Shown here piece after piece: positions 13,913 through 25,113 of a DNA stretch of 28,028 nt (position 1 is its first letter; each line of letters starts with the position of its first letter). The stretch is from Podochytrium sp. JEL0797 (Eukaryota; Chytridiomycota; Chytridiomycetes; Chytridiales; Chytriomycetaceae). The stretch is taken from positions 1-28,028 of the forward strand of contig JADGJG010000245.1 of the NCBI GenBank assembly GCA_027596195.1, written 5' to 3'. Under the pieces are notes generated by a model. It was not told the origin of the DNA. It saw only the letters and a program-made list of their open reading frames with translations, and made no database searches. Position numbers and translations under genes: made by a program.

Positions 13913-16423
13913 ATGGAACTTCCGTTTGCTGCCAACCAGCAGCAACAACAGCAACAGCAGCAACAGCACCCTCCTGGTCGCCAAACGGGCTCACGCGCTC
14001 CCACACCGCCTTACGGCGATCGGATGGCTCCATCGCAACAGACCATCAAAACCCACACGGCTGCCCCCAACAACAATAACAACCATTACCACCACCAAAA
14101 CAACAACAGCCCCTCCTACAACTCGCACAAAGATGTAAATAATTTACAACCCCTTTTCCCTATAAAAATCACTAATTTTTGTTTTTTTTACCTGCAGCTG
14201 CCAAAGCATACCCATACCCAAATTCACGAGCAAAGCAATCAAATTGCGGGACAGAGGAACGGTGGTAACTCCCATGGCCTCGAAATACCCCAAGATTATC
14301 AGCAGCCGTTGAACGGACAACAGCAGCAACAGCAGCAGAATTCGGGAGTTCAGTTCGCGACCGTCCAACAACCGCAGCAGTTTTACCCGCCCTATGTGTA
14401 CATGTACCAGGCCAGCTACAACGTTCCTTCGCAGAATCGCAATACCCCGGAGTCTTCAAACGCGAGAAATAACGCGTTCGACAGCTTCCAACCCACTTCT
14501 GCGTTAAATCAGCCACAGTCTCCCATGTACTTTACCCCCCGCTCCTCTCCTTCCGGTGGACGCGGTGGCGCTGTCAAACCTGCGATGGCCTCCCCTTTAT
14601 ACCCAAACACGTCCAACCACCAACAGCAACATTTCAACGGCTCTTCTGGCTCTGTGAACAACCCTCCAACTGTCGTCTCGGCCGTAACTCCGTATTATGG
14701 CCGCGCGACCTATACCCCGGGAGGTTCTCGCCGCTTCCAGAACCCAAGTACTCCTTCCACACCGAACGGATTCAACGCGGTCGGCCCCCCTCTTTCGCCG
14801 TTCTTCGTGTCCAACTCGAACCCCAATCCGGTCGGCAGATCCCCCACGCCACCAAGCATGGCTGGCGGTGTTTCCAGTACGATTGCGCGTTATTCGGTTG
14901 TGGAGAATCTGAATTCGCCGGCGCGTCGCTCGCGTCGCGAATTGTCTTTCAGTGGGACGTCTGGAGTCGATTGGGAAGCGGAGGGAACATCTTGTACGAA
15001 TTTGTACATCAAGGGGTTGAAGAATTCGTGCACGGATGACGATTTGTATGACATTTGCAAAGTGTGAGTTGGGCGTTTTTGTTTTGTTTTTGTTTTGATT
15101 CGTTTTGCTGAACTCGGTTCTTTTTTTGCGCTTGTAGGTACGGAAACATTCACTCGTCGAAAGCGATTTTGGATTTGACCACGCACGAGTGCAAAGGATT
15201 CGGATTCGTCATGTACGAGACGATCGAAGAGTCGCAACATGCTCTCAACGAATTGATGACTCTTGGTTACACTGTTTCGTTTGCCAAGGTAATTTTGATC
15301 CCTCACTGCAATCTTTTGTTTTGTATTCAGCGTTCTCACCCTTATTTTTGCAGGAAACTTTCAACACTCGCTTGAAGAACTTGCAGGATGAAGAGAGCAC
15401 GAACGTTTACGTATCGAATTTGCCTCTGGAAATGGATGAAGACGTATGATTTTCCGTTTTGTGTTTCTTTTCACATTCGCTCGTCTGCTCACCCTGTCAC
15501 AACCCACTCACGAAACACAGGGCATGCTGCAACTCTTTGCCCCGCACCACATCATTTCCACCAAAATCCTCCGTGACCCATCGACCCAGCATTCTCGCGG
15601 CGTCGGTTTCGCGCGCATGGAGTCCCGTCACGCGGCGCAACACATCATTTCCGAATTCAACGGCAGACCCCTCGACAATGGACAATGCCTTCAAGTTCGT
15701 TTCGCGGATTCTGCGGCCCAAAAGCGGTTCAAGATGATGCAGCAACAATTGCTGACCCAAGCACCCTTGGCCTCTCCGATTCGCGGTGTTGTTGGCGCCA
15801 CCAATCTGTATACCAGCCCGATTCGCGGCGGTTGGAGAGGAGATGTTAGTGGCGGCAAGATTTCGGCGATGGCGGAAGTGGATGTTGGGGACTGCGCTTC
15901 GGGCGTTTCGGTCTTGTCGGAGGATACTGGGTCGGCCGCTCCGACAGGATATGTGACTTATTATGATGGCTATGCTCCCAACAAGTGAGTCGCGGGATGT
16001 ATGGGGTTTGCAGGTTGTGTTTTGGTTCTAACTTGTAATATTTTTTCAACTCACAGCATGGTGATGTCACACGCGCCATACGGATACCCTGTTGGACCTC
16101 AAGCCGGTCTCGGACCCCAAATCATGAACGGCGCATACTATTACCCGGCTCCACCGCCGTCGGCCGTGAACCACGGCCCGCAGCCACCCATGATGTTCCA
16201 GCCCGTGATGTATCAATCTTTATACCCTCCTTCTCCCGCCGCCACCGCGGCAGCGGCAGCGTCGGCGGGTGGAAAGGATCAAGTTCCGCTTCAGGAACCT
16301 TTGCTTGGTAGTGTTTCTCCCGCCCACACGAACTTGGAAGGCGTTGTTGCGGAGGCTGCTGAGACGGGAACTGTGGACGCGACTGATGAGTTGGCGAATG
16401 GAATCAAGGGGATGAGGGTTTAA
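13913..16423 (+). CDS. RBMS/MSSP-like RNA-binding protein with two RRMs
   Basis: Exons 13913-14134, 14198-15063, 15138-15288, 15354-15443, 15521-15984 and 16057-16423; 719 residues, TAA stop. The first 350 residues are Gln/Asn/Ser/Pro-rich (poly-Q by CAA/CAG), probably disordered. RRM1 (about residues 345-420, split by intron 2) has RNP2 N-L-Y-I-K-G-L and RNP1 K-G-F-G-F-V-M-Y. RRM2 (about 430-515) has RNP2 N-V-Y-V-S-N-L and RNP1 R-G-V-G-F-A-R-M. The phrases SSKAILD, TNVYVSNLPLEMDED and STKILRD-P-S-T-Q-H-S-R-G-V-G-F-ARMES closely echo animal RBMS1-3, single-strand and AU-rich RNA binders. The C-terminus is Pro/Tyr/Ala-rich. The target RNAs are not inferable. Intron 1 is 63 nt with no in-frame stop, so its retention would add 21 residues. 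Confidence 0.9.
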
Positions 16424-16843
16424 TTTGACCTCTCGTTTCTCTATCTCCTTATTTCTCTTATTTTTTTTGTTGTGCTGGGGAGGGGGGTGTTGTGGGGGGC
16501 GTGCGTGATGTTTGTTGTTATCTCCTTTCCTATACCTTGCTGTTTCTCTCTGTCTCTTCGGCTTCGATACCTTATTTTTTCTTATTTTTTTTGGAAGCTT
16601 GCTGGCTGGATTTTTGGAATACCTTCCCTCCCCTTTAACCATATCTTAACTTGTTTTGCTGAATAAATTGACTTTGAGAACACGCCATGTTGGTTGTTGT
16701 AAAAAAAACGCATCGATTAATATGCACCATCCACGCCAATCAGTGTTCACGCAGCAGTTGTTTAATGATTTGGACTCCCTTTCATTCCAACATCATGTGA
16801 GAATAATGCTGTTCACTCCTTGTCGCCCCCTCCTCCTCTCATC
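16424..16843. other. Convergent 3' region between the RRM gene and the gene at 16844
   Basis: No gene seen. It carries the 3' UTR of the RRM gene with AATAAA at 16662-16667, T-rich and G-rich tracts, and possibly a short last exon of the minus-strand gene (16851-16813) if its poly-G is intronic. Confidence 0.5.
16662..16667 (+). terminator. Polyadenylation hexamer of the RRM gene
   Basis: AATAAA on the plus strand about 240 nt after the TAA stop, in an A/T-rich setting. Distance and context fit a fungal 3' UTR. Confidence 0.45.
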
Positions 16844-16858
16844 TCACGTCCCTGTGAT

Positions 16859-16916
<58 letters not shown>

Positions 16917-17725
16917 TGAATCACCATCATATTCGACGCATCATTCCACATGGGAGGCACACGAAACGCATCCATCATTTGCGCGTCCAAAGACCGCCGT
17001 TTTTCATTCTGCACCCCAAAAGCGCCTGCAGCAGCCGCACCCTCCCCGGAGGACCCACAGACCGAAACAATAGATCCATCCAAAGAGCGTCTTCGCTCGC
17101 TGAAGAGGAGGGAGGAGGAACCCATGTGGAGTAAACTCGAGGTATTTGAATCAAAGGAGGAAGAGGTCAACGTGTTGGTGGTCGGGTGGAAAGGAATGAT
17201 GGAAGAAGCGGGTTGTTGGGGATGGAATACCGAGACGTGATGGTTCGCGGCCGTCACGACGTTTGCGGGATGAAATTTCTGAGGGGGGTGATGAGGGTGC
17301 GGGAGGGTCATGTTTGTCCAGACGGGTTTGGGGTCGAAACATACGACGGGGTCGAGGGTGGGCATGGGGGAAGGGGCGGTTGACAGAGGGGGTATTTGGA
17401 GGCCCGGGTGCGGGGTATAAGGGGAGGATTCGTGCATCAGCGGGGAATGAAACGGGTGATGGGTGGTTCGATGAAACTGGGCAAAGGGGGAGGCGCCGTC
17501 GTGGGAGGCGGCGCGGAGTTTCTTGCGGGGGAGTGGGGCGGAGGCGGTTCCCGTGGGAGTTGTGGCGGGGTGGCTGTGTGAGTTGTGGGATCGTGCGAGG
17601 TGGAAGCCTTCGAAGGATGAAGCTGGCGACTCGGATGCTACGCGCTTGCGCTTCGAGAAGGATGTTGCTGCTGCTGCTGTGGGGAATCCTGGGAACCCAA
17701 GCGAGGCGCGACCAAGATGATCCAT
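16844..17725 (-). CDS. Unrecognised His/Ser/Pro-rich protein ending in poly-Gly
   Basis: One frame of 293 codons from the ATG at 17725, 69 bp downstream of the GH31 stop on the same strand. No known domain, membrane segment or signal peptide is visible. It has a basic patch S-K-R-K-R-V near residue 25 that could be a nuclear signal, His/Pro-rich stretches, and two matching basophilic kinase sites, E-R-R-R-S-L-D and E-K-R-R-S-L-D, about 35 residues apart. These resemble PKA or 14-3-3-type sites. The end is 18 Gly encoded by a 54-nt G run. That run may instead be intronic: GTGATT at 16924 and CACAG at 16852 would splice in phase to a 12-residue tail ending at 16813. The His/Ser/Pro codon use looks real, but the function is unknown. 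Confidence 0.55.
16860..16913. repeat. 54-nt C/G homopolymer
   Basis: Uninterrupted C on the plus strand (G in the sense of the minus-strand gene). Runs this long are rarely stable or exactly assembled, so the poly-Gly it would encode is doubtful. Confidence 0.9.
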
Positions 17726-17794
17726 TTTCGGAAGGGAAAATTTTTGTTTGTTGCGTTTCCAAACGAAACGAAACCATCAGAAAAAATATTAAAT

Positions 17795-20761
17795 TTAAAT
17801 TCGCACCCCAACTGCAACGCGCCCGTCCTTCTCTACCCGCGTCTCATTCACCCGCCCATCCACACGCAACACTCGCACATCCCTTAACGGCAACACAAAC
17901 CAACACTTTGCAAAACTCACTTTGAAATCCCTCGGACCCCCATACTCAACACCCACCACCACCTCCCCTTCCACAACCTCCATCCACACCTCAATCAACG
18001 TCGCCCCCCCACTCTTACTCTCCCCATCATCCTCATACAACACATACTCCCACCTCTCCCTCCCAACCCCATCAAACCCAACCCCCGCATCCGGCGGCGG
18101 GAAAACCCAAAACAACCGCTCATAATCGCCTCCTTCCTCCCCAACATACTTGACCACCGGTCCCGTCGGCACAATCGCCCCACGCCGGGCCATCACAACC
18201 CCACACTGCGTCAAGGGACACTGCACCACAATGTCCCCTTCCTCCCGAGACACCTTAGACCCGGGGTACCACACCCCATTCGACACGTCACACCACGCCT
18301 CGTCGTTGGCGCGGTCGTCCATGAGTCGTGGGAGCCGCAGTGTGCGTGTGGTGGCGCCTGGTTCGTACACCGACGCGATGAGGAGGTGTGGGCCGAGCAT
18401 GAATTCGTACGAGGTTTGGTGGCAGAATGTGTCGTGTTGGAATTCGTACACGAGGGGGCGGATGATGGGGTGGCCTGTGAGGTGGGCTTCGTGGTAAAGA
18501 GTGTAGAGGTACGGGAGGAGTTTGTAGCGCAGGTGGATGGCGTCTCGGATGATGGGGACAACCTGTGTTTTTGAGTGCGAATGAGTGCATGCGGGTTATG
18601 AGGAAGAAAAGAGAAAGATTACCTCCGGATACATCCACGGCTCCGTAACCCCTTCCTCCTTCCAACTATGAATACAAAACCTCGGATGAAACACCCCATT
18701 CTGGACCCATCGCACGAACAACTCCTTCCCGGGTCTCGGCCCCACAAACCCGCCCACATCATGTCCATACCCGACAATTCCACTCAATCCACAATTCAAT
18801 CCCATCGGAATATTCCCCTTCAACGTTTCCCAACTCGTATAATTGTCCCCACTCCAACTCTGCGCCGCAAACCGCTGCACCCCACTCACCGCACTCCGCG
18901 TAATTAAAAACGGACGCTTCCGCGGCGCGTGGGAGGTCATGGCTTCATAACTCGCACTCGCCATCAACAAAGTTTGCAACCCACGACCCGCGGCCCCGAC
19001 CGTGCTCGGCGTACCGTCGTGATTCGTGTGCGCATACGTGTCGGATGTGTCCGGAAGGCTAAACTCGTTGTTGTCGTTCCAGATGGATTCGATGCCGAGG
19101 TCCAGGAGGGATTGGACGCCGGCGATCCAGAAGCTGCGGCCAGAGACGCTCGAGAGGTCAAAGTAGCTGCCGGTGCTGGTGGCGCCGTTGCCGGCGCTCC
19201 AGAGGCGGGTTGTGCGTGGGAGGGATGTCTGGTTGTTTGTTTTTGAATGGTTCGATTTTGGCGGGCGGGAGGGGGGTCAAACCTCGGAATCTTTGATGAA
19301 TCCTTCGGCTTCGTAGACTTTTTTGTAACTCGGGTGGCTTGATAGAAGCCATGGTTTCACGTTGGCGCTCACACGGATTCCCTCTTTGCGCAAATCGCGA
19401 ATGAGTGTTTCGGGGTCCGGAAATCTCTTCCTGCGAATAACAGAACCGGATTCGGTCAAAACTCCACACCCTTATTCACACAAAAAACACAAACATACTT
19501 ATTCCACGTAAACACATTCCTCGCCCCCGTCCTCTCATCCACCGTATACCCACTACTCAAATGCAACAAATCGCACGGAATCTCCCACTCGCGACACAAC
19601 TCTGGCAACGCCGCAATCAACGCCTGCGCGTTCTCACTTTCGGCGTACCCCATCGCACTCGCGAGGTATCCCAACGCGTATTTGGGCGGCATCGCGGGAC
19701 GGCCCACGAGTCCCGTGTATCGGCTCACAACGTTGGAGATGCTCGGGCCGAGGAAGACGTACATGTCGAGACCGCATCCGTCGAGGAGTGTGTGGGATCG
19801 GTAGGGGCCCCAGAAGGCGTCGATTTCTTGGCCTGTTTTCGCGAGATTTCAATACCAAGAAAGCAAAGGAGAGATTCGTTAGTTCATGGTTTACCAAAGT
19901 CGGCAAATCCCTCTGCAAACGAGTCGTAGTAAATTCCATGGGCCACGTTCGTTTCCGTGTCGAGCGTAATATGGAACGGCACGAGCTTGTACAACGGGTC
20001 CGTGGCATCCGCATTATACCCGAGCGCGTCCATTGTTTCGAGTCTGAATCTGCGGTTGTTGAGTGTCAGCGGGGCAGCGCGTTCGCCGAGACCTGAAATC
20101 CAATTTGACAGGGGGGAGTCAGTGTGGCACGTGGTGTCATGATTTTACCATAGTGCAGGTCCTGGTCGCGACGGCGCAGAAAGTGGCGTGCGCCGTGTGT
20201 CCCCTTGAAGAGCGGATAGGCGCGATGCGGCAGGTCCTCTAAGAACGGCGCGCCTTGGGCCGTGCGGAACACGAGCGAGACTTGGCGGTCGCCGGGACTC
20301 AGCGTTGCCACGACAACGAGGTGGTCTGTTGTGACGGTGAATGTGGTGGGTTGGTCGAAGGTGGTGTGTTTGGCGGTGGTGGCGTGTTCGAAAGTGGTGG
20401 TGGTGGTGTCGTCGCCCGATCCCGACACGGACACTTTGGCGACGCCGCCGCTGCCGCCGACACTTTCGCGCGGCGTCCCTGTAATGTTGACGTTGAGGCC
20501 GCGTGTCGACGGCGCAGCGATGGCGTGTCCTGGCGCCACGGCGTGTGTCGTGCGCTGCGCATGCGAGGCATCGACAAAGTGGTGCCGCACACGCACTGTC
20601 CACGCGTCGAGAACACTGATGCTGAACACCGTGCCCTGCGTGCTGACTAAGCGGAGAACCTCGTGTCGCTCTTTGGTTGCAGTGCGCTGGAACCCCGTTG
20701 CCACAAATTCACGCATCTTCTGGGGCGTGGGTTTTTTTTGACAAACTTTTTTTGTTTTCAT
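17795..20761 (-). CDS. Glycoside hydrolase family 31 alpha-glucosidase-like enzyme
   Basis: Exons 20761-20149, 20092-19895, 19832-19499, 19430-19283, 19228-18623 and 18562-17795; 888 residues. All junctions are GT-AG with phase kept. A second ATG at 20716 is also possible. There is no obvious signal peptide, so a cytosolic enzyme is likely. The GH31 barrel is clear: P-P-K-Y-A-L-G-Y, D-L-L-H-L-S-S-G-Y, the nucleophile motif S-I-W-N-D-N-N-E-F (Asp about 483) and the acid/base motif S-W-S-G-D-N-Y-T-S-W (Asp about 559). Then come G-H-D-V-G-G-F, L-R-Y-K-L-L-P-Y-L-Y-T-L and C-terminal beta domains. The family cleaves terminal alpha-linked glucose or related sugars. W-N-D-N-N-E, in place of the common W-x-D-M-N-E, suggests a separate subfamily. 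The stop is TAA; the next gene starts 69 bp on. Confidence 0.92.
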
Positions 20762-20778
20762 CCTTCTTTCTTCCCTTC

Positions 20779-20784
20779 TTTATT
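20779..20784 (-). terminator. Polyadenylation hexamer of the WSC gene
   Basis: AATAAA on the minus strand, 19 nt after the TAG stop at 20804-20806 and inside the 42-bp gap before the GH31 start. It shows that TAG does terminate a gene here. Confidence 0.5.
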
Positions 20785-20803
20785 TCTCCAAGAAAAAAAA
20801 TAA

Positions 20804-23018
20804 CTACACAATCACCCGTCGATCAGACAACAACTTCTTCTGCCTCCGCTGCTCCTCAATCATCTGCTTGACCTGATCCTCCAGCATCGCATTCTCTTTC
20901 GCGAACCCGGCCACCACTGAACTCTCCGACCCCATACTCCACACTGACACGCGTTTCGAATTCACTGAACTCCCAAACGACGAAAACGACTGCTCCGACA
21001 TGTGTTTCTGACTCGCGCTGTTGAGTTCCGTCATGATGAGGGACGGAGATGCACAGTTTGGTGAATCGAGCTCGTATTCAAACGTTTTTTCGTGGGAAGG
21101 AAGGGTGGAGGGTGGTGGCAATGGCCCGGATTCGTCTCCACCCGCCATGCGTGCTGCCGCTTCGGATGCAGAAATGGCAGGTTTTGTTTGAATGGTGGGC
21201 TTATTGAATCCAGTTGCATGCGGAACTCCTCGATGGGTACTACTTCTCGAAGACGCGCCCGTGCTTCTACTTTCAATGGACCCAGTAACATGCGCAAAGT
21301 TGGTTCCCAAAGACGAGACGGAGCTCCCACTTGCGCTGGTTCCTGTTTCAGTCACTTCTGTAGCTTCCGACACGGGAGACAGTTCACTGGGTTGCAACGA
21401 CAACATGCTGCTTTTGCGGTGACTCGCAGTAATAGTGGTGGATTTCGTCCGATGCGCGTTTGAAAAGGAGACCGTCTTTTTGCGTTTCGCCGCCGCCTCG
21501 TCACTTGAATCGTCCGCAACCGAGTAAATGAGAGACATGCGATTCAAATGTCTCCTCCTCCTCGCAGCCGGAGTCAAAATCTCCGCCTCCCCATTCTCCT
21601 CCTCCTCATCCTCTAGAAACGGAATCCCCCCCGCTACAGGCGTCCGTCCCTCCGCAACCGTTGAAATGTACTTGTGATTCTTGGGATCATACGTCTGCAA
21701 ATACTCGGACGTATCCACCGCGCTTCCCATCGCTTGAGAATTCGCATAAACCGCGTTCGCGTTCTGGTAATACGCTTGGTAATGATACCACTGCACATAC
21801 TGCTCCGGTGTCATCCCATACGCGGCCGCAATCGATCGAATCGAGTCGTGTTTCTCTTGAACAGTCAATTCGCGGTTCAAGTCGCGAGAGACAATCACGG
21901 CCTTCCCGCCACCACCTTCTCCACCCGCTTTTTTCCCCGGGATCTGCTCCTGCGATACAAACGTTTCAATTTTCACCTGTTGCTGCTGCTGCTTCTCACC
22001 CTCCCCCACTACTCCCCCACCATCACCCGCCACCATCACACTCCCACGCCCCTCTTTCTTCTTCTTCCCCTCCTCCCCCATCGTCGCGTTTTTAAACACC
22101 CCAGCCCCGCCACCTACCTTCTCCCCACCATCACCTCCTCCCACCTCCTCCCGCTTCCGTCTCTTTTCGCGGCGCAAAACGGTCCAATACGTCAACACGG
22201 CGAGAAACACAATCGTTCCCGCGATGGAAGCGATCATGACGGTCCAGTCTGTTGGTGTGATGGTCCATCCTGTGATTTGAACGTCTGCTGTTGCTGTTGC
22301 TGTCGCTGTGGCGGTGGTGGTAAGTGATGTTGTTGTGGGTGGGAGGATGGCGAGGGTGGTTGAGGTTGTGGTGGTTCTTGTGGTTGTGGTAATGGGGAGG
22401 GTGGGGAGGAAGATGGCGGCGGGGTTGGTCGTAGTTGTTGGGTTTGCGAGAATGAGTGGAGACGTGGATGTGGCAATGAGGACGGGTGGAGGAATGACGA
22501 TGGAAGAGGGAACTACAACGGTGGGGAAGTACACCTAAAATCACGCATGTTCAACTAAAAAGATTCTGATATGAAGGGGAGGCGGGTGGTTTTTGGGGTG
22601 GTTTTGGAATTTTCCAACCCCACCGCTTGGAACATACCGTATACGCCACAACCGCCGACGCATACATGGAACCGTCCCCAAAGTACCCCGGCAATCCGCC
22701 ACAAACCCCGTTCCCATCATCACACTTCAAATTGCAATAAATCGCGTCGCGAAAGTACGGAATCATCTCCACCAACCTCCCGACCCCCGAAACATCGCAA
22801 TAACACGTGAGACTCGTTGGTTCGAGGGAAGAAGACGATAAGGAGGAAGAAGAAGGAAACGTGGGTGCGAGGAAGATGGTGGCGTTCGCGTGCGGGCATG
22901 TGGAGACGCAGTTGGAGATGGTGGCGGAGGGGGAGGTGAAGGGGAGGGTCCAGGTGGATGGGATGAGGGTGGGAGGTCGAATGAGACAGACGATGGTGGA
23001 GGGATCGATTGTGGCCAT
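20804..23018 (-). CDS. WSC-domain single-pass membrane protein (wall-sensor-like)
   Basis: Exons 23018-22638 and 22534-20804 with a 103-bp intron (GTATGT...TTTTAG); 703 residues, TAG stop. Residues about 10-127 form a WSC-like Cys-rich module: C-L-I-R-P, C-V-S-T-C, C-Y-C-D, C-N-L-K-C, V-C-G-G. A Thr/Pro-rich stalk follows (about 128-210), a likely O-mannosylation region. A hydrophobic segment then runs V-M-I-A-S-I-A-G-T-I-V-F-L-A-V-L at about 225-247, followed by the basic stop-transfer R-R-E-K-R-R-K-R. The cytoplasmic tail is long and Ser-rich, with poly-Q and a C-terminal coiled coil. This is the layout of fungal Wsc sensors that signal wall stress to Rho1/PKC. No cleavable signal peptide precedes the module, which is odd; no upstream ATG exon was found. 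The gene is divergent from the FYVE gene. Confidence 0.8.
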
Positions 23019-23356
23019 TATGATTGTTTCTTGTTTCTATGTTGAACGCGTTTTTTTCGCTTGGAATCGGATGGAGAAGGGCAAAGGCACGATGTCAAGG
23101 GTTTGGATGGAATCGCGGTGTGGGGTGTGTGCCTGGTTTAGGGTGGAGATCCTGAAATCCCGCACTTTGTCGCGTTCGGGAAAGAAGTGTGGTGGAAGAA
23201 AAATGTTCTGTGGAAAAGAAAGAAGAAAAAAATGGGAGGAAGAATAAGTTGTTTCTATAATTTAAATCAACCAATTCTTAATTGTAGAAGGGAAAGAGGA
23301 TAAGTTTGAGACACGCGCAGCAAAAGCAAGCAACCAAAAAAAAAAACAAACAGAGC
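23019..23356. other. Divergent promoter between the WSC and FYVE genes
   Basis: No gene seen. About 340 bp shared by two diverging genes. An AT-rich stretch (TATAATTTAAAT, about 23257-23268) lies about 90 bp before the FYVE start. An A-run sits immediately upstream of its ATG. Confidence 0.4.
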
Positions 23357-24769
23357 ATGCCACCCAAGCAAAAACAAAAGCGACCCACCTCCGGCGCCTC
23401 CTCGACAGGCGGCAGCGTGAACATCCCGATCAGCACAACCACTGCTGTCTCCGGCGAGTCGGAGTCAATGACGATCGCACATTTGCAAAGGGACCTCGCG
23501 ATAGCCGTGCGGCGCCAGGAAGTCACTTCGTCTGTCATGGATGCGATGCGACTCGAGAACAGGCGGCTCAATGAACGCATTCAGGTGTTAGAGCAAGAAG
23601 TGAGGAAGGGGGTGTTTCGTGAGAGAGGAGGTTGTTTATTGAACCTTGGTGTTGCAGGCATCTCAGACGCAGGGCGTAGCAGCATCAAGTGAGGAAGAAG
23701 GGGGTCAAGTCGCCGAGTCAGTCGAGTTGACAAAGTTGCGACGCGAATGCGACGACGCCCAAACGGAACTCGCCGCGGCCCTCAAAGACGCCGCTTCTCT
23801 GCGCAAACAACTCGCCACCTTAGCCAAACAACTCGTCTCTGCAAACGACGACCTCTCTGCTTTAAACAACGACTTTTCCAAAAGACTCTCCACCGCAACT
23901 GACGAAACGCGTGTCGCTCGCGAAGAATCCCACGCCCTCTCCCGCGACCTCGACGCCCTGCGCATCCAACTCACCGACACCCTTAAAGAACGCGACTCCA
24001 TCACTCTCAAATGCGACACAGACGCGAAACTCGCAAAGGATTTGCGCGCCCAGATCAAATCCCTCGAATCCCACGCGAACCAAGCCGCCGTGGCCTCTGC
24101 CGAGCTCAAGTCGCAACTCGCTCAATCCCGTGAACGCGGGGACAGCAAGGCAAAGAGTCTCGATGCTCACGTGCAGCAGTTGCAGGATCTCGTCCGAACG
24201 AGGGACTTGGAGCTGTTGCAGGCTCAACTTGAAAAATCAAAACAGGAAAAGGAATGTCAGGACAAGGCTGCCACCATTTCAAACTTGCGTTCCGTTGTGC
24301 GGACTCTTGAGACTTCGATTGCTTCTATCCTTGCTGGTCCGTTGGCTTCGTCATGGAAGGTTGGCCTTGTCGCGAAAGGTTGGATTTGATATCATTCTTG
24401 TTTTTGTGATCTTGCTGACTTTTTTTGATGATTCCATTCGGAAGATATCCACCGCTTCAAGCAAGACCATTGGCAAACGGACGCCTCGGCCCCACAGTGC
24501 TCGCAGACTTCGTGCCCAACCAAATTCTCAATCGTTCAGGTAATCAAAAACGCGATGAGATTTTTTATTTTGTTTAGCCACACAGACACTGATACGCCTT
24601 CTTCTCTTGGAACAACCAGAGAAAACACCACTGTCGCTCATGTGGTCTCGTGTTTTGCGGGGTGCATGGCAGCAAGAGAATGAAACTCTCGCTGGCCACG
24701 CATCAGTTTGACATCAACGGGATCGAGACGCGCGTGTGTGATGGATGTTATTCTGCTGCGGGGTGGTGA
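23357..24769 (+). CDS. Coiled-coil protein with C-terminal FYVE zinc finger
   Basis: Exons 23357-23599, 23658-24378, 24445-24539 and 24620-24769; 402 residues, TGA stop. Residues about 35-320 are a long heptad-rich coiled coil (LTKLRRECDDAQTEL..., ELKSQLAQSRERGD...). The FYVE finger has the W-Q-T-D motif, the basic patch R-K-H-H-C-R-S-C-G and R-V-C-D-G-C, the features that bind PI3P. Two zinc ligands differ from the EEA1 pattern: the first pair is C-x4-C (C-S-Q-T-S-C) and the sixth ligand is His (F-C-G-V-H). I recall fungal FYVE proteins with a similar F-C-x-x-H form. The likely role is endosomal tethering or recruitment. The exon 2 donor (GTTGGA at 24379) is weaker than others but keeps phase, and CTGAC supports the branch site. 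Confidence 0.85.
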
Positions 24770-25113
24770 ATGGGATGGGTTTTTTTTGGTTGCTGTCAAA
24801 GGTAGAAAAAGAAGGGAGAAAGAGATGAAAAAATGGGAAATGAATGAATCCACTTGATTTTCGCTCTCGACCTTACGCTTCCCAATGTCAGAGCAGCCCC
24901 GGTACCAACTCAAACTTTAGCATTCCGTAAACAGAACGCGTCGGTCGGTGCGTTCTCCAAAAAAAAATACTTCGGATTTTGGTTCAGCAAATCCTTGGAT
25001 CCACAAATACACAATTTATACAGCGAATAGAGGAAATAATAACATGAAATAACAGAAAATGTTCCAAAGGGTGAAGACAAGCATGCTCGTCGCACCAAGC
25101 GCCCACAAGAATC
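24770..25113. other. Convergent 3' region between the FYVE gene and the gene at 25114
   Basis: No gene seen on either strand. It has AT-rich stretches that suit two 3' UTRs, without an exact AATAAA in the expected place for either gene. Confidence 0.4.
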
